Assembly (NCBI RefSeq): GCF_025997915.1
Contig: NZ_AP026677.1
Span: 1,240,001-1,304,000, forward strand
Source of the DNA: Aquiluna sp. KACHI24
GTDB lineage: Bacteria; Actinomycetota; Actinomycetes; Actinomycetales; Microbacteriaceae
DNA: 64,000 nt
Reading direction: 5' to 3'
Numbering within the stretch: the first letter of the stretch is position 1; the number at the start of each line of letters is the position of its first letter. The notes below the pieces were generated by a model. That model made no database searches. It was not told where the DNA came from and worked only from the letters and a program-made list of their open reading frames with translations. Positions 51,114-61,169 of this stretch are shown in pieces. The translations under genes were made by a program, and so were the position numbers.

Positions 51114-51465
51114 TATCACCGCGGTAGGTGACGAAGACATCCTCAAACTTCAACTCGATTGGAGCACTGGGTTTGTGAACCGTGATTTCGGCTCGCTTGA
51201 TTCTTGGCGACTTTGCCATGACTTTGCCGTGCAGTCGATGAGCCAACGTTTCGATGAGGTTTACTGGATTTTGCTTCACATCGTCAGCGATTAGCTCGGC
51301 AATCTCGGCATAGCTAACCGACTCTTCAAGATCATCCGCGGTGCCGGCATCCACAGTCAACGTGGCATCGATTACGAAGATTTGACCTAGGTCGCGCTCA
51401 AACTGCAAAACTCCGTGGTGGGCATAAACCTCGAGTCCACGAATTGCAATTTCAAATTCAGCCAT
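51106..51465 (-). CDS. folB: Dihydroneopterin aldolase
   Basis: The 119-aa protein has IRGLEVYAHHGVLQFERDLGQ and VNLIETLAHRLHGKVMAK with the catalytic Glu and Lys regions of FolB. It makes hydroxymethyl-dihydropterin for FolK. Its ATG overlaps the folP stop. Confidence 0.94.
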   Translation of the reverse strand: MAEFEIAIRGLEVYAHHGVLQFERDLGQIFVIDATLTVDAGTADDLEESVSYAEIAELIADDVKQNPVNLIETLAHRLHGKVMAKSPRIKRAEITVHKPSAPIELKFEDVFVTYRGDNA

Positions 51466-52289
51466 TAGCCCTGCGCTTGCTTTAGTGCCGAGACTACCTT
51501 GATTGCGTCAACCGTGGCTTCGACATTGTGGACTCTGATGCCCCAGAGCTTGCGTTGCAAAAGAAGTGCGGTCAGAACCGCGGTCGCGACATCACGACGC
51601 TGGGTAGAGACACTCGCTGGATCTAACTCATTCAGCGCCGCAGCTAGGAATCGCTTGCGTGATGCCCCGACGAGAATGGGCAGACCAAGCTGCTCCAGCT
51701 CATCTAGTCTTGCGACCAAGTCCCAGTTCTGCTTCACATCCTTAGCGAATCCAATGCCTGGATCAACCACAATTCGGGAGCGGTCGATGCCGGATGAAAC
51801 CGCCATCGCTACCTGCTCAGCCAATTCCCCTACGACTTCTCGAGCAACATTTGAATAGGCATTCAGGTTGTCCATAACATCGGAGTGACCACGCCAGTGG
51901 CCAAGGATGTAGGTGCAGTCATAGGGCGACAGCGCACTGAACATATTGGTATCTGCAAGCCCGCCAGAGACATCGTTGATGATGGTTGCTCCTGCCTCCA
52001 GGGCTAAAACGGCGGTCTGTGAATTCATAGTGTCGACCGAGATTGGAACCCCGAGGTCTCGCACTGCTTGAATTACAGGCAAGATTCGAGACTGCTCGGT
52101 CGTGAGATCCACGCGCTTGGCACCAGGTCTTGTGCTCTCGCCTCCGATGTCCAAAATGTCGGCACCCTGAGCGACCAGGAGCTTGGCTTGAGCTAAGGCC
52201 GCCTCGGCATCTAGGAACTCTCCTCCGTCACTGAAGGAATCAGGGGTGATGTTCAGCACACCCATTACACGCGGTTGTTGCCAGCTCAT
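51465..52289 (-). CDS. folP: Dihydropteroate synthase
   Basis: The 274-aa TIM-barrel enzyme shows the two DHPS signatures MGVLNITPDSFSDGGEFLD and ILDIGGESTRPGAKRVD, and the pterin-binding loop RIVVDPGIGFAKDVKQNW. It couples pABA to the pterin and is the sulfonamide target. It is 2 nt after folE. Confidence 0.95.
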   Translation of the reverse strand: MSWQQPRVMGVLNITPDSFSDGGEFLDAEAALAQAKLLVAQGADILDIGGESTRPGAKRVDLTTEQSRILPVIQAVRDLGVPISVDTMNSQTAVLALEAGATIINDVSGGLADTNMFSALSPYDCTYILGHWRGHSDVMDNLNAYSNVAREVVGELAEQVAMAVSSGIDRSRIVVDPGIGFAKDVKQNWDLVARLDELEQLGLPILVGASRKRFLAAALNELDPASVSTQRRDVATAVLTALLLQRKLWGIRVHNVEATVDAIKVVSALKQAQG

Positions 52290-52291
52290 AG

Positions 52292-52843
52292 TTACTTGTT
52301 TATCAAACCCATGACCTCAGCGCGATAGCTGGGTTCACTAAAAACTCCCCTGGAAGCCATGGTGATTGTGTTCACCTCTGGTTGTCTCGCACCTCGAGAA
52401 GCGACGCATTGATGCTTTGCCTCAACAACGACGATTACACCCTTGGCATCCAACCCCTTCTCAATTGCATCGGCAATTTGAGCAGTCAGATTCTCCTGAA
52501 GCTGCGGTCTAGCGGCCAGAATTTCGACAACTGCAGCTAGACGACCCAGACCGGCCACGTGCTTGCTGGGTAGGTATGCGATGTGCGCATTGCCGGTGAA
52601 TGGCAAAAGGTGATGTTCGCAGATTGAGACGAGCTCAATGTCCTTGAGGATTACCGCTTCATTGTGCTCGGCGGGGAAGGTTTCTCCGAGCACCGTGATT
52701 GGGTCAACACCAATACCCTTGAAAAACGAGGCGTAGGCCTCGGCAACTTTGTCCGGGGTGCTCAAAAGCTCCGGGCGATCTGGATTCTCACCAATTGCTT
52801 CCAAGAGCTCGCGGACCGCGGCTCTAATTCTCTGGCTTTGCAT
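52292..52843 (-). CDS. folE: GTP cyclohydrolase I
   Basis: I choose ATG 52843 ([20 protein letters not shown]), giving 183 aa; the open frame extends to 52885 inside ftsH. Zinc and catalytic motifs are [23 protein letters not shown] and [15 protein letters not shown]. It starts folate synthesis from GTP. It overlaps the ftsH 3' end by 20 nt, so the folate operon is coupled to ftsH. Confidence 0.93.
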   Translation of the reverse strand: MQSQRIRAAVRELLEAIGENPDRPELLSTPDKVAEAYASFFKGIGVDPITVLGETFPAEHNEAVILKDIELVSICEHHLLPFTGNAHIAYLPSKHVAGLGRLAAVVEILAARPQLQENLTAQIADAIEKGLDAKGVIVVVEAKHQCVASRGARQPEVNTITMASRGVFSEPSYRAEVMGLINK

Positions 52844-54794
52844 CCGTTTCAACCGTCTCGGCCACAACTGGCTCGTGAACCTCAAGCTGCTTCACCTTGC
52901 GCTCTGGGACTGCAATTGGCCCCTTGGTACTCAGTGCTCGCTTGGTGGATGAACGCCAGGTCTCTCGCTCAGGAAGCTTCTTCACGCTCTTGAATAGCTT
53001 GGCAATCTCGTCCTGATTCAGGGTCTCTTTCTCCAAAAGCTCTTTGGCAAGTTGATCCAACACCTTTCGGTTTTGAGTTAGCGCCTTGTGAGCTTCATCT
53101 AACGCCTGATCCAAAATCGCGCGGACCTCGTTGTCGACCTGCTGAGCCATCTCATTGGAGTAGTTGCTGTGGGTAGCAAGTTCACGGCCAAGGAACGGCT
53201 CGGCGTTGCCGCCACCGAGGGAGATGGCACCGACCTTGGCACTCATGCCGTACTTGGTGACCATGGTTCGAGCAATGTTGGTTGCTTTTTCAAAGTCGTT
53301 GGATGCGCCCGTGGTTGGGTCCTTGAACACAATCTCTTCTGCGATGCGACCACCCATTGCGTAGGCAATCTGATCTAGCAACTGATTGCGAGTGATTGAG
53401 TAGCGATCCTCGAGAGGCATAACCATGGTGTAACCAAGTGCACGGCCTCTTGGCAGGATGGTGATTTTGGTTACCGGGTCGGAGTGGTTAAGTGACCCTG
53501 CCACTAGAGCGTGACCAGCCTCGTGATAGGCGGTGATCAAGCGCTCCTGATCCTTCATCAGAGTCGACTTCTTCTGAGGTCCACCGATGACTCGGTCAAT
53601 CGCCTCATCGACGATCTCGTCGGTGATCTCGGTGCGGTTGAGTCTGGCTGCCAAAAGCGCGGCTTCGTTCAGCACGTTGGCAAGATCAGCTCCGGTGAAG
53701 CCAGGGGTTCTCCTTGCAACCAACTCCAGGTCAACGCCCTCAGCCAACGGCTTGTTCTTTGAGTGCACCTGCAGAATCTGCTCGCGGCCCTTCAGATCAG
53801 GAGCGCTGACTCCAACCTGACGGTCGAATCGACCTGGACGCAGCAATGCCGGGTCCAAAACATCTGGGCGGTTCGTGGCTGCAATCAAAATCACGTTGGT
53901 GTTGGTGTCAAAACCATCCATCTCAACTAGCAACTGGTTCAAGGTCTGCTCACGCTCATCGTTTCCGCCACCGATACCGGTACCGCGGTGACGACCGACA
54001 GCGTCAATCTCGTCAACAAAGATGATCGCGGGAGCGGACTGCTTGGCCTGCTCGAAAAGGTCGCGAACTCTCGATGCACCGACACCCACAAACATCTCAA
54101 CGAAGTCGCTACCGGAGATGGAGAAAAATGGCACGCCTGCCTCGCCAGCCACAGCCTTGGCAATCAGGGTCTTACCCGTTCCCGGAGGGCCGTAGAGCAA
54201 TACGCCGCGAGGGATCTTTGCGCCAAGTGCCTGGAACTTCTTTGGGTCCTTGAGGAAATCCTTGATTTCGGTCAGCTCTTCCAGCGCCTCCTCGATGCCG
54301 GCGACGTCAGCGAAGGTTACCTTCGAGGTTTCCTTAGTCACCATCTTTGCCTTGGACTTACCGAAGTTCATAACACCGCGGCCACCACCTGCCATAGAAC
54401 CCATCAGGAACCAGAACAGCAGCACCAGAATCAAAATTGGGAGTAGCGATCCGAGCAGTGCCAAATACCAAGGGGTGCGCGGCACCTCATCGGTCCAGCC
54501 CTCAGAAATTGGCGCATCAGCGATGGTTTGCGCAATGACCTGTGCGCGACCGGTAACGAAGTAGAACTGAATCTGCTCGCCATACTCGCTGTGAGCTTTT
54601 TCTAGCACGACATCGACTCTCTGGTCGTTGTCAAAAATCTTTACCGACTTCGCTTCACCGGACTGGATCAGCTCAAGGCCGACCTTGGTGTCAACTTTGG
54701 TGAAAGGCTGGGTGCTCATCAGGGTCGAGCCCAAAAAGACCACAGTCAGGGCAAGGGCAATCCACAGCCATGGGCCGCGAACAATTTTTTTCAT
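52824..54794 (-). CDS. ftsH: ATP-dependent zinc metalloprotease FtsH
   Basis: I choose ATG 54794 ([16 protein letters not shown]), about 656 aa; a TTG 21 nt upstream is possible, and no clear Shine-Dalgarno sequence decides. There are two membrane helices around a short external domain, the AAA domain with [17 protein letters not shown], and the zinc protease site [11 protein letters not shown]. The C-terminus carries an extra basic/acidic tail. It degrades membrane and some cytosolic proteins. Confidence 0.95.
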   Translation of the reverse strand: MKKIVRGPWLWIALALTVVFLGSTLMSTQPFTKVDTKVGLELIQSGEAKSVKIFDNDQRVDVVLEKAHSEYGEQIQFYFVTGRAQVIAQTIADAPISEGWTDEVPRTPWYLALLGSLLPILILVLLFWFLMGSMAGGGRGVMNFGKSKAKMVTKETSKVTFADVAGIEEALEELTEIKDFLKDPKKFQALGAKIPRGVLLYGPPGTGKTLIAKAVAGEAGVPFFSISGSDFVEMFVGVGASRVRDLFEQAKQSAPAIIFVDEIDAVGRHRGTGIGGGNDEREQTLNQLLVEMDGFDTNTNVILIAATNRPDVLDPALLRPGRFDRQVGVSAPDLKGREQILQVHSKNKPLAEGVDLELVARRTPGFTGADLANVLNEAALLAARLNRTEITDEIVDEAIDRVIGGPQKKSTLMKDQERLITAYHEAGHALVAGSLNHSDPVTKITILPRGRALGYTMVMPLEDRYSITRNQLLDQIAYAMGGRIAEEIVFKDPTTGASNDFEKATNIARTMVTKYGMSAKVGAISLGGGNAEPFLGRELATHSNYSNEMAQQVDNEVRAILDQALDEAHKALTQNRKVLDQLAKELLEKETLNQDEIAKLFKSVKKLPERETWRSSTKRALSTKGPIAVPERKVKQLEVHEPVVAETVETDAKPEN

Positions 54795-54826
54795 CTTCAA
54801 GGTATTGCTACCCAAACCTTCCGGTC

Positions 54827-55372
54827 TTAGCTGTAAACGCTAGGAGAGAGAACTCCAACGCCATCCAGCGAGCGGTAACGCTCGTCGTAGTCCAATCCAT
54901 AGCCGACAACGAATGCGTTTGGAATATCAAACCCCACCCATCTGACAGCTATTTCAACCTTGGCAGCATCTGGCTTGCGCAGCAAGGTAACGATCTCTAC
55001 AGATGCTGCCCCACGAGCCTTGAGGTTTGCTGTCAACCAGGACAGCGTCAGGCCAGAGTCGATGATGTCCTCAACGATTAGGACGTTTCTGTCCTTCACA
55101 TCCGCATCTAGGTCTTTCAGAATTCGAACAACTCCAGATGAAACAGTGCCTGAGCCGTAGGAGGAAACTGCCATCCAGTCTTGGGTGGTCGGCAGTGCCA
55201 TGGCACGAGAGAGGTCTGCCATAAAAGGCACGGCACCCTTTAGTACGCCAATCAGTAGCGGATTCTTGTCCGCATAAAACTCATCAATGTCTTTGGCCAG
55301 CTCAGCAACGCGATCTCTGATCTGCTCTGCGGTGACAAGTACTTCCTGGATGTCTGGGTGATTTAACTGCAC
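54827..55372 (-). CDS. hpt: Hypoxanthine phosphoribosyltransferase
   Basis: The 181-aa protein has the PRPP-binding motif [18 protein letters not shown], and [20 protein letters not shown] at the N-terminal part. It salvages hypoxanthine and guanine. The ATG at 55372 overlaps the tilS stop. The tilS-hpt-ftsH order is widely conserved. Confidence 0.94.
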   Translation of the reverse strand: MQLNHPDIQEVLVTAEQIRDRVAELAKDIDEFYADKNPLLIGVLKGAVPFMADLSRAMALPTTQDWMAVSSYGSGTVSSGVVRILKDLDADVKDRNVLIVEDIIDSGLTLSWLTANLKARGAASVEIVTLLRKPDAAKVEIAVRWVGFDIPNAFVVGYGLDYDERYRSLDGVGVLSPSVYS

Positions 55373-56415
55373 TAGCAGGCTCCTGGCTTGGGCTTAGAAG
55401 TGAATACCAACTGGTCTTTTACCCGCTCTACTGTAATGCCAGAAAGCTGGCTCGGTTTTTGCCCGTGCCAATCTGTAATGAAGGCCTCAATGGCAGCGAT
55501 TTGAGCAAAACTCACCGAGCTCGCACCCGCTCGTTCACAGACCAGTTTCAGCATGGTTTTCAGAACGGCTGAGTGAGCGGTTTGCAGTTTTTCCACTCGG
55601 TAGCTGACGCTCTTGGCGGATGTGCCATCGCGAGCCGCGAGTTCAAGGTCATGGGCCGCAGTTTCTAGAAAGTCATTAGCCTCGGTTGCAATCAATGCGG
55701 AGCGCGAAAGGCCAAGAGCAAAGCCGGCACCGAGCTCTTCCTCAAGAGTTGCAAGCAGCTTTCTAACCCTGACTCTTGCAAACTTTGAATCCTGATTGTG
55801 TGGGTCTTGCCAGAAGCTGATGCCTTGGTCCTCCAGTGATTGGTGGAGAACCTCTCGACGAATATCTAACAGCGGGCGAAGCAGTTTGCGCTCGGGGTCA
55901 AAGACCGGCATGCCAGAAATAGATCTCAACCCCGAACCCCTGGCGAGCCCGAGCAAAACAGTCTCAGCCTGGTCCTCAAGGGAGTGCCCGGTGGCAATTA
56001 ACTCAGCGCCAAGCTCCACTCGTGCATTTTCAAGTGCCGCATAGCGGGCATCTCTGGCGGCAGCCTCGAGGCCGTTACCGGTTTCGATTACCGAAACCTT
56101 TTTCACCACGACAGGCTCAAGACCAAGTTCCACGCAGCGGTTGGAGGCATCTTGCGCCACCTGGTCGGAGCCAGACTGCAGTCCGTGATCGACGATCACC
56201 GCACCGGCCCTAAGGCCCAATCTCGGGGCTTCAAAGGCCATGGCACTTGCCAGGGCAAGTGAATCTGGGCCTCCAGAGCAAGCAACCAGCACTAGGGAAT
56301 CGGGTCTGATGCCTAACTTTTCTAGACTCTGTCGAATCGCGCGACGAACATCGGCCATTGCCGGTGTGAGCCTTGGTCGCTGTGGCATCTGTCTCGATTC
56401 GATAATCTTTTCCAA
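55372..56415 (-). CDS. tilS: tRNA(Ile)-lysidine synthase
   Basis: The protein of about 338-347 aa has the P-loop [27 protein letters not shown], and [21 protein letters not shown]-type core. It converts the wobble C of tRNA-Ile2 to lysidine so it reads AUA. The start is uncertain: TTG 56415 or ATG 56388. It is divergent from ppa with a 20-bp gap. Confidence 0.93.
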   Translation of the reverse strand: MEKIIESRQMPQRPRLTPAMADVRRAIRQSLEKLGIRPDSLVLVACSGGPDSLALASAMAFEAPRLGLRAGAVIVDHGLQSGSDQVAQDASNRCVELGLEPVVVKKVSVIETGNGLEAAARDARYAALENARVELGAELIATGHSLEDQAETVLLGLARGSGLRSISGMPVFDPERKLLRPLLDIRREVLHQSLEDQGISFWQDPHNQDSKFARVRVRKLLATLEEELGAGFALGLSRSALIATEANDFLETAAHDLELAARDGTSAKSVSYRVEKLQTAHSAVLKTMLKLVCERAGASSVSFAQIAAIEAFITDWHGQKPSQLSGITVERVKDQLVFTSKPKPGAC

Positions 56416-56435
56416 AAGCCTATTTAGGAGAAGCC

Positions 56436-56915
56436 TTGTCTTACGACGTAGTTATTGAGATTCCAAAGGGAAGCCGCAACAAGTATGAGGTCGACCACGA
56501 GACTGGTCGAGTCTTTTTGGACCGCGTGCTTTTCACTCCCTTTGTTTACCCAACCGATTACGGCTTCTTCGAGAACACCCTCGGTGGCGATGGAGACCCA
56601 CTGGATGCTCTAGTGCTGCTTGAGTACCCACTGTTCCCAGGTGTTGGTGTAAAGGTTCGCCCAGTTGGCATGCTGGTCATGGAAGACGACAGCGGAGTTG
56701 ACGAAAAGGTTCTCTGCGTGCCTCACAAAGACCCACGCTGGAGCCACATCCAGGACCTAAACGATGTCCCAGAGCAGACCAAAAACGAGATTCAGCACTT
56801 CTTCGAGCGCTACAAGGATCTAGAGCCTGGCAAGTGGGTAAAGATTCAGGGCTGGGAGGGCAAGGCAGAAGCCGAGAAGGTTATTGCCGCCGCCTACGCA
56901 AACTACAAGCACTAG
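56436..56915 (+). CDS. ppa: Inorganic pyrophosphatase
   Basis: The 159-aa family I pyrophosphatase has [34 protein letters not shown]-type active site and VPHKDPRW. It starts at TTG 56436, 5 nt after AGGAG. It hydrolyses pyrophosphate from biosynthesis. The N-terminus begins at exactly the usual position. Confidence 0.96.
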   Translation: MSYDVVIEIPKGSRNKYEVDHETGRVFLDRVLFTPFVYPTDYGFFENTLGGDGDPLDALVLLEYPLFPGVGVKVRPVGMLVMEDDSGVDEKVLCVPHKDPRWSHIQDLNDVPEQTKNEIQHFFERYKDLEPGKWVKIQGWEGKAEAEKVIAAAYANYKH

Positions 56916-56920
56916 CGGAC

Positions 56921-56926
56921 TAATCT
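56921..56926 (+). promoter_or_regulatory. -10 element (TAATCT) before the NTF2-like gene
   Basis: TAATCT + TTGGAGC + ATG (56934); 7-nt spacing. The GGAG in the spacer could also act as a Shine-Dalgarno sequence of a transcript starting in ppa. Confidence 0.4.
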
Positions 56927-56933
56927 TTGGAGC

Positions 56934-57323
56934 ATGACCGCTCCAGAGACTTCGAGTATCGATCTAGGCATCATCAAGCTATTAGATGACTATTTCGAGG
57001 TGATTCACGCGCAAGATTTGGACCTGTTCGACCAGGTCTTCCACAAAGACTGCTGCCTCTACAGCAACTCTGATGACCAAACCGTGTTGCGCCCATACGA
57101 GCTCTACCGCTCTCAAGTAGCCAATCGGCAATCTCCCAAAGAATTGGGCAATCCTCGCAAGGACGAGATCTTGATGATCGACCAGCTCAGCGAAAGCATG
57201 GCGGTGGCGAAGGTGCAGCTGCAGATGTTTGGTGGGATCATGCAGGATTACCTGAACCTGATCAAGCTCGATGGCAAGTGGTGGATTATCGCCAAGCTAT
57301 ACCAGCAGGTCGGTAGCTACTAA
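56934..57323 (+). CDS. NTF2-like/lumazine-binding family protein
   Basis: The 129-aa protein has the cone fold of NTF2-like proteins: LLDDYFEVIHAQDLDLFDQVF, YELYRSQVANRQSP and the C-terminal LNLIKLDGKWWIIAKLYQQ. This resembles the putative lumazine-binding (DUF3828/PF12893-like) group. No enzyme role can be assigned. The stop interlocks with the nlpC-type gene (CTAA, 57320-57323). Confidence 0.8.
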   Translation: MTAPETSSIDLGIIKLLDDYFEVIHAQDLDLFDQVFHKDCCLYSNSDDQTVLRPYELYRSQVANRQSPKELGNPRKDEILMIDQLSESMAVAKVQLQMFGGIMQDYLNLIKLDGKWWIIAKLYQQVGSY

Positions 57324-58510
57324 GGAGCAGTCGGTCTTCCCGCATAAGGCCAAAGCTCGCCGTAGCGAACCGGAACAATTCGCACGGTTCGCGCTGGGTT
57401 TGGAGCTTCAAGCATCATTCCGTTACCGAGATAGATCGCAACGTGGTACTTGTCTCCAGAGAATGCCCGCTCGGTCGACCACCAAATCAAATCACCGCGC
57501 TTGGCTTGTTGAAATGGCACTAGTTTCTGCTGCGAGGCGAGCACGTTGTACTGTGCGGTCGCCGAGTGCCAACCGATGTAGACACTCGCAGCTGCATAGC
57601 TCTTCATCGTGATGCCTGAGCAGTCCCAAACATCTGGGCCAGCACCACCCAATACATATCGCTCACCAAGCTGAGCCTCGGCGAACGCAATCGCTGCCTC
57701 TACCTTGGCGGAATCTGGGTCACCAACGGTGTAAAGCTCAGGTGCAGTGGGAGCGGTCTTGATCGCATTCTGTCTGGCTTCAGCAGCAAGACCCTCGCGA
57801 CGTTGACGCTCAAGATCGGATGCAGTGTCTTTCAGAGATGCCAGCTGGTTCATCGCAGTAGCCCGCTCGCGCTCAGATTCGCGGACTTTCGAAATGACTG
57901 CGTTGGCCGCCGATTGGGCCTCGTCGTAAAGCTTTTTGGCGGCTGCTTCGCGGGACTCAAGCTCTTTGGTTGCGCTATCTAGCTCAACGGCTAGAGCTTT
58001 GGCTTGAGCCTGCTTCTCCATAGCGGCCTGATAAACCGACTCGGTGCGCTGAGCAATCATTTCTTGAGCACCCAGCTGATAGAGCAGCTCATCTGAAGAT
58101 TCGGGGTTGAAGAAAATCTGCAGCGTCGTGTCACCACTGGTTCCCTGGCGATACATGCGGGCAACAATTTGACCCAACAGTAGTTCTGCCTCTTGAGCCT
58201 CGGCCTTTGCGGTCTTGGCCTTCTTCTCTAGGCCTTTGACCTTGGCAGCCATTTCGTTGGCGGCTTCTTTGGCCTGGTTGTATTGCTCATTCTTTTGCAG
58301 TGCTACTTTTTCCAGGGCCCTGGCCTCTGACTCGAGGGTGTCCAGGATTCCCTCAATGCGGGAGATCATTGCCCTTTTGGTTTCAACATTTCGCTTAGCA
58401 GCCGCAACCTCGGCCGCAGATGGATAGTCGGGCACCGCATTGGCAGGGCTGAGAATGACCCCGGTCACTAATAGCGCGAGGCCGGATGCAATAGTAATTA
58501 GACGCTTCAA
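57320..58510 (-). CDS. Secreted NlpC/P60 peptidoglycan endopeptidase with coiled-coil domain
   Basis: The 396-aa protein has a signal peptide of about 25 residues (ending SPANA), a long coiled-coil region (about 35-250), and a C-terminal NlpC/P60 domain with catalytic Cys near residue 297 (DVWDCSGITMKSY) and His near 356 (GDKYHVAIYLGNG). This matches RipA-type cell-separation hydrolases. It starts at TTG 58510 after AAGGAGG. No riboswitch was recognised in the 129-bp upstream region. Confidence 0.92.
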   Translation of the reverse strand: MKRLITIASGLALLVTGVILSPANAVPDYPSAAEVAAAKRNVETKRAMISRIEGILDTLESEARALEKVALQKNEQYNQAKEAANEMAAKVKGLEKKAKTAKAEAQEAELLLGQIVARMYRQGTSGDTTLQIFFNPESSDELLYQLGAQEMIAQRTESVYQAAMEKQAQAKALAVELDSATKELESREAAAKKLYDEAQSAANAVISKVRESERERATAMNQLASLKDTASDLERQRREGLAAEARQNAIKTAPTAPELYTVGDPDSAKVEAAIAFAEAQLGERYVLGGAGPDVWDCSGITMKSYAAASVYIGWHSATAQYNVLASQQKLVPFQQAKRGDLIWWSTERAFSGDKYHVAIYLGNGMMLEAPNPARTVRIVPVRYGELWPYAGRPTAP

Positions 58511-58575
58511 GCCGGCCTCCTTCGCGTTAAAAACTAGTTTGAACTTTCAAGTATTACCTGAGAGTTAGCTAAGTG

Positions 58576-58605
58576 TTGCGGAACTCGCCCAATCACGGGT
58601 ATTGT
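58576..58605 (+). promoter_or_regulatory. Possible promoter for the tRNA-Glu/Asp/Phe cluster
   Basis: TTGCGG (58576-58581) and TATTGT (58600-58605) are separated by 18 bp and lie 35 bp upstream of tRNA-Glu. This is a plausible but imperfect sigma-70-type site. Confidence 0.35.
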
Positions 58606-58639
58606 TTTCCCTCGGTGCTTCTGAAGTCGCCAGCTTCAT

Positions 58640-58712
58640 GGCCCCATCGTTTAGTGGCCTAGGACGCCGCCCTTTCACGGCGGTAGCACGGGTTCGAATC
58701 CCGTTGGGGTCA
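58640..58712 (+). tRNA. tRNA-Glu (TTC)
   Basis: Acceptor GGCCCCA pairs with TGGGGTC; anticodon stem CCGCC/GGCGG has loop CTTTCAC (anticodon TTC); T arm ACGGGTTCGAATCCCGT. CC follows the discriminator A. Confidence 0.93.
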
Positions 58713-58738
58713 CCAAGGCGATGATTTAGTACCACTCT

Positions 58739-58812
58739 GGCTCCGTAGCGCAGTTGGTTAGCGCGCCGCCCTGTCACGGCGGAGGTCGCGGGTTCAAGTC
58801 CCGTCGGAGTCG
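58739..58812 (+). tRNA. tRNA-Asp (GTC)
   Basis: Acceptor GGCTCCG pairs with CGGAGTC (one G-U); anticodon loop CTGTCAC gives GTC; T arm GCGGGTTCAAGTCCCGT; discriminator G as expected for tRNA-Asp. Confidence 0.93.
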
Positions 58813-58815
58813 CTT

Positions 58816-58854
58816 AGGTCCAGTTCCTGGACCTGATGGGGAGAGTCTTCTCTC
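58816..58854 (+). other. Two hairpins between tRNA-Asp and tRNA-Phe
   Basis: AGGTCCAG-TTC-CTGGACCT (58816-58834) is a perfect 8-bp stem, and GAGAG-TCTT-CTCTC (58841-58854) is a 5-bp stem. Neither is followed by a T-tract on the plus strand. They may be spacers that guide tRNA processing rather than terminators. Confidence 0.55.
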
Positions 58855-58856
58855 TA

Positions 58857-58929
58857 GGCTCTGTAGCTCAGTTGGTAGAGCGAACGACTGAAAATCGTTA
58901 GGTCACCGGATCGACGCCGGTCGGAGCCA
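58857..58929 (+). tRNA. tRNA-Phe (GAA)
   Basis: Acceptor GGCTCTG pairs with CGGAGCC; D arm AGCTCAGTTGGTAGAGC; anticodon loop CTGAAAA gives GAA; T arm CCGGATCGACGCCGG. Discriminator A, followed by CC. Confidence 0.92.
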
Positions 58930-58946
58930 CCGCTAGGAGGCGGGCA

Positions 58947-59804
58947 GTGACGATAATTTTCGGTCTTCTGTCCGCCTTTTCCTATGGCTTGGCAGACTTC
59001 GTTGGGGCAATTGCCGCCAAAAAGATTCGAGCCCTTGCGGTAACCGCAATCTCATTCAGTTTCGGTCTTGGAATCGCCCTTGTGCTGAGCCAAATAGTCG
59101 GTGCTGAATACTCCGCGCAAACTATCCAAACCGGAATCTGGGCTGGCATCTGCTCAGCGGTCGCCATCTCCTGTCTTTATGCAGCCCTGGCACTCGGGCC
59201 GATTTCAATCGCTAGCCCGCTAACCGCCGTTATCAGCGCGATGATTCCAGTTATCTTCGATGTCGCAGCTGGTCAGGCACTCTCGGGGCTTGCCACCCTG
59301 GCCGTGGTATTGGTTTTGGTTGCGGTGGTGCTGGTTGGTTTTGTCCCTGGTGAAAAGGTAAAACTGCCGTCACCGCTCGCGCTTCTCTATTCCCTGGGAG
59401 CTGGTCTTGGGTTTGCCGGGATTTTTGTATTTCTAGATGCCACTGCCAAGGACTCGGGGCTAGCTCCACTTGTCGTGATGCGAGCGGTTGGGCTTGCGCT
59501 TTTGCTGCTTGGGCTTAGTTACCTGGCGATCAAGAGCAAGGTCAGGTTTATCGAGAAGGCTGCATTTTCAAAGACAACGCTTCCGCTGATTCTGCTTGCC
59601 GGCACTGGAGATGTGTTGGGCAACGTCTTCTTTTTGATAGCCACCCGAGAAGGCGCACTTGCTATTGCTGCCATTCTCACTTCGCTCTATCCAATCGGAA
59701 CAATCCTGTTGGCCTGGGTGGTTTTGAAAGAGCGAATCGCAGCATCTCAAACCATCGGCATAGTTCTGGGTCTAGCTGCCTGCGCACTTCTTGCGCTCGG
59801 CTAG
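58947..59804 (+). CDS. DMT/EamA-family transporter
   Basis: The 285-aa protein has about ten membrane helices in two EamA repeats, beginning IIFGLLSAFSYGLADFVGA and with KLPSPLALLYSLGAGLGFAGIF opening the second half. GTG 58947 lies 6 nt after AGGAGG. The substrate is unknown (metabolite or drug). It follows the tRNA cluster closely; the stop interlocks with the convergent gene (CTAG, 59801-59804). Confidence 0.85.
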   Translation: MTIIFGLLSAFSYGLADFVGAIAAKKIRALAVTAISFSFGLGIALVLSQIVGAEYSAQTIQTGIWAGICSAVAISCLYAALALGPISIASPLTAVISAMIPVIFDVAAGQALSGLATLAVVLVLVAVVLVGFVPGEKVKLPSPLALLYSLGAGLGFAGIFVFLDATAKDSGLAPLVVMRAVGLALLLLGLSYLAIKSKVRFIEKAAFSKTTLPLILLAGTGDVLGNVFFLIATREGALAIAAILTSLYPIGTILLAWVVLKERIAASQTIGIVLGLAACALLALG

Positions 59805-60466
59805 AGGTCAAGGACAAACGGAAGCGTTGCCACCAGTAAACCCGCGGCCATAAATAAACCAGCCATCAAGGGTGAGCTATTTCTCTGGCCGTGACCGAAG
59901 CGATCGTGCAGGCGCTCCAAGAATTTAGACATCTTGACTTGGTTGAGCCCAAAAAGAGCAAGCAGTATCAGACAGGGCAGACAGTAAATGACGCTGTATC
60001 CAAAAATCACCCAAATCGCACTGGGACCCGCGTTCACATCAACCAAACGCTCGATTGCAACCAGGTATGGAATTGCGTTTGGCAGGTCTGCCGCGGTGAA
60101 AAAACCACCAAAGAACCAGCCGGTACTGGGTGAAACCCAGTCTGGAAGATGGATTTTTCGCCGCTGGGTGTGTCTCAGGCGAGCGATTCCGTGTCCAATC
60201 AACCAAAGTCCAGCACCGACAAAGACCAGGGTGCTAAACCAGTGCAGCAATCCAGAAATCTGATCCAGCGACCATTGCGCGGCACTGTAAATCGCTACCC
60301 CAGATCCAAAAACGATTCCGAAGGCACCCAAGGTTGCCGAAATCGCCGTGGCAAAGCGCTGCCGCTCACGCAGGACCAGAATCATGCCAACTGTCAAAAT
60401 CGTCGCTGGATTCAGCGAGTCCAGTAAGGCCAAGCCAAAGATTCCCAAAAGCAATACCGGTGTCAT
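59801..60466 (-). CDS. GAP-family (LysE-superfamily-like) membrane protein
   Basis: The 221-aa protein has about six helices. Its LALLDSLNPATILTVGMILVL start and TAADLPNAIPYLVAIERLVD segment fit the GAP/Sap family, known from sulfolipid- or glycopeptidolipid-addressing proteins of mycobacteria. Substrate is unknown here. Confidence 0.75.
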   Translation of the reverse strand: MTPVLLLGIFGLALLDSLNPATILTVGMILVLRERQRFATAISATLGAFGIVFGSGVAIYSAAQWSLDQISGLLHWFSTLVFVGAGLWLIGHGIARLRHTQRRKIHLPDWVSPSTGWFFGGFFTAADLPNAIPYLVAIERLVDVNAGPSAIWVIFGYSVIYCLPCLILLALFGLNQVKMSKFLERLHDRFGHGQRNSSPLMAGLFMAAGLLVATLPFVLDL

Positions 60467-60533
60467 CTTGCCCCGTCATCGAAGGTCACACTCAGCAATG
60501 TCATCTGGTCAATCCCAACCGTCTGAGCACATG

Positions 60534-61163
60534 CTAGGAAAACGCTCCCGCGAGCATGTAGGCACCGAGCAGTGAGAGTGCGATGGCTCCGGCGCCTCTA
60601 AGCACAACCAATCGGCGTCCCGAGTGAGCGAACCAGTGCCTGGCATAGCCGGCGGCCAAAGCCCATAGTGAGTCTGAGAAGAACCCAATCACGGAAAAAA
60701 TCAACCCCATCAGCAGCATTTGCACAACCGGGTTTGATCCGGGATCCACAAACTGGGGGAAGGCAGCCAAAAAGAACACCAGGGTCTTGGCATTGGTAAT
60801 TCCAACCACAAAGGACTGACGCATGATTTGGATTGTTTTTGGCCGCTCGCCCTGAAGCTCAACCTCAAGCGGATCGGCCCGATGCCGAAAAGCCGAGACT
60901 CCCAGATAGATCAAAAAGCCAGCTCCCAAAACCTTGATCGCGAAAAACAGCGCTGGCGACGAGGCCACCACGGCACCAGCACCAAGGGCCACCGCAACTA
61001 TCTGCACACCGACGCCCAAAACATTTCCGGCCACGCTCAGAACTGCGGGACCAGGCCCTAACACCAGTGCACGACCGATGGTAAAAACGACACTGGGTCC
61101 AGGAACGATGATTATTACCAGCGCAAGAGCCAAAAAGCCGAGTAGGTTTGCGGTTGTCAACAC
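60534..61163 (-). CDS. LysE-family translocator
   Basis: The 209-aa protein shows the LysE/RhtB pattern: IIVPGPSVVFTIGRALVLGP near the N-terminus and FVVGITNAKTLVFFLAAFPQFVDP in the middle, with about six helices. Such carriers export amino acids. GTG 61163 follows TAGTGT + GAAGCT, a leaderless arrangement. Confidence 0.9.
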   Translation of the reverse strand: MLTTANLLGFLALALVIIIVPGPSVVFTIGRALVLGPGPAVLSVAGNVLGVGVQIVAVALGAGAVVASSPALFFAIKVLGAGFLIYLGVSAFRHRADPLEVELQGERPKTIQIMRQSFVVGITNAKTLVFFLAAFPQFVDPGSNPVVQMLLMGLIFSVIGFFSDSLWALAAGYARHWFAHSGRRLVVLRGAGAIALSLLGAYMLAGAFS

Positions 61164-61169
61164 AGCTTC

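Noticed and set aside
53988-54446. 152-codon open frame antisense to ftsH
   Set aside because: It is opposite the AAA domain of a clear ftsH gene; composition is atypical and no start signal is visible.
58511-58639. Cyclic di-AMP (ydaO-type) riboswitch before the NlpC/P60 gene
   Set aside because: Such riboswitches often precede cell-wall hydrolase genes in actinobacteria, but the region is only 129 bp, part of it belongs to the divergent tRNA promoter, and no conserved core was recognised.
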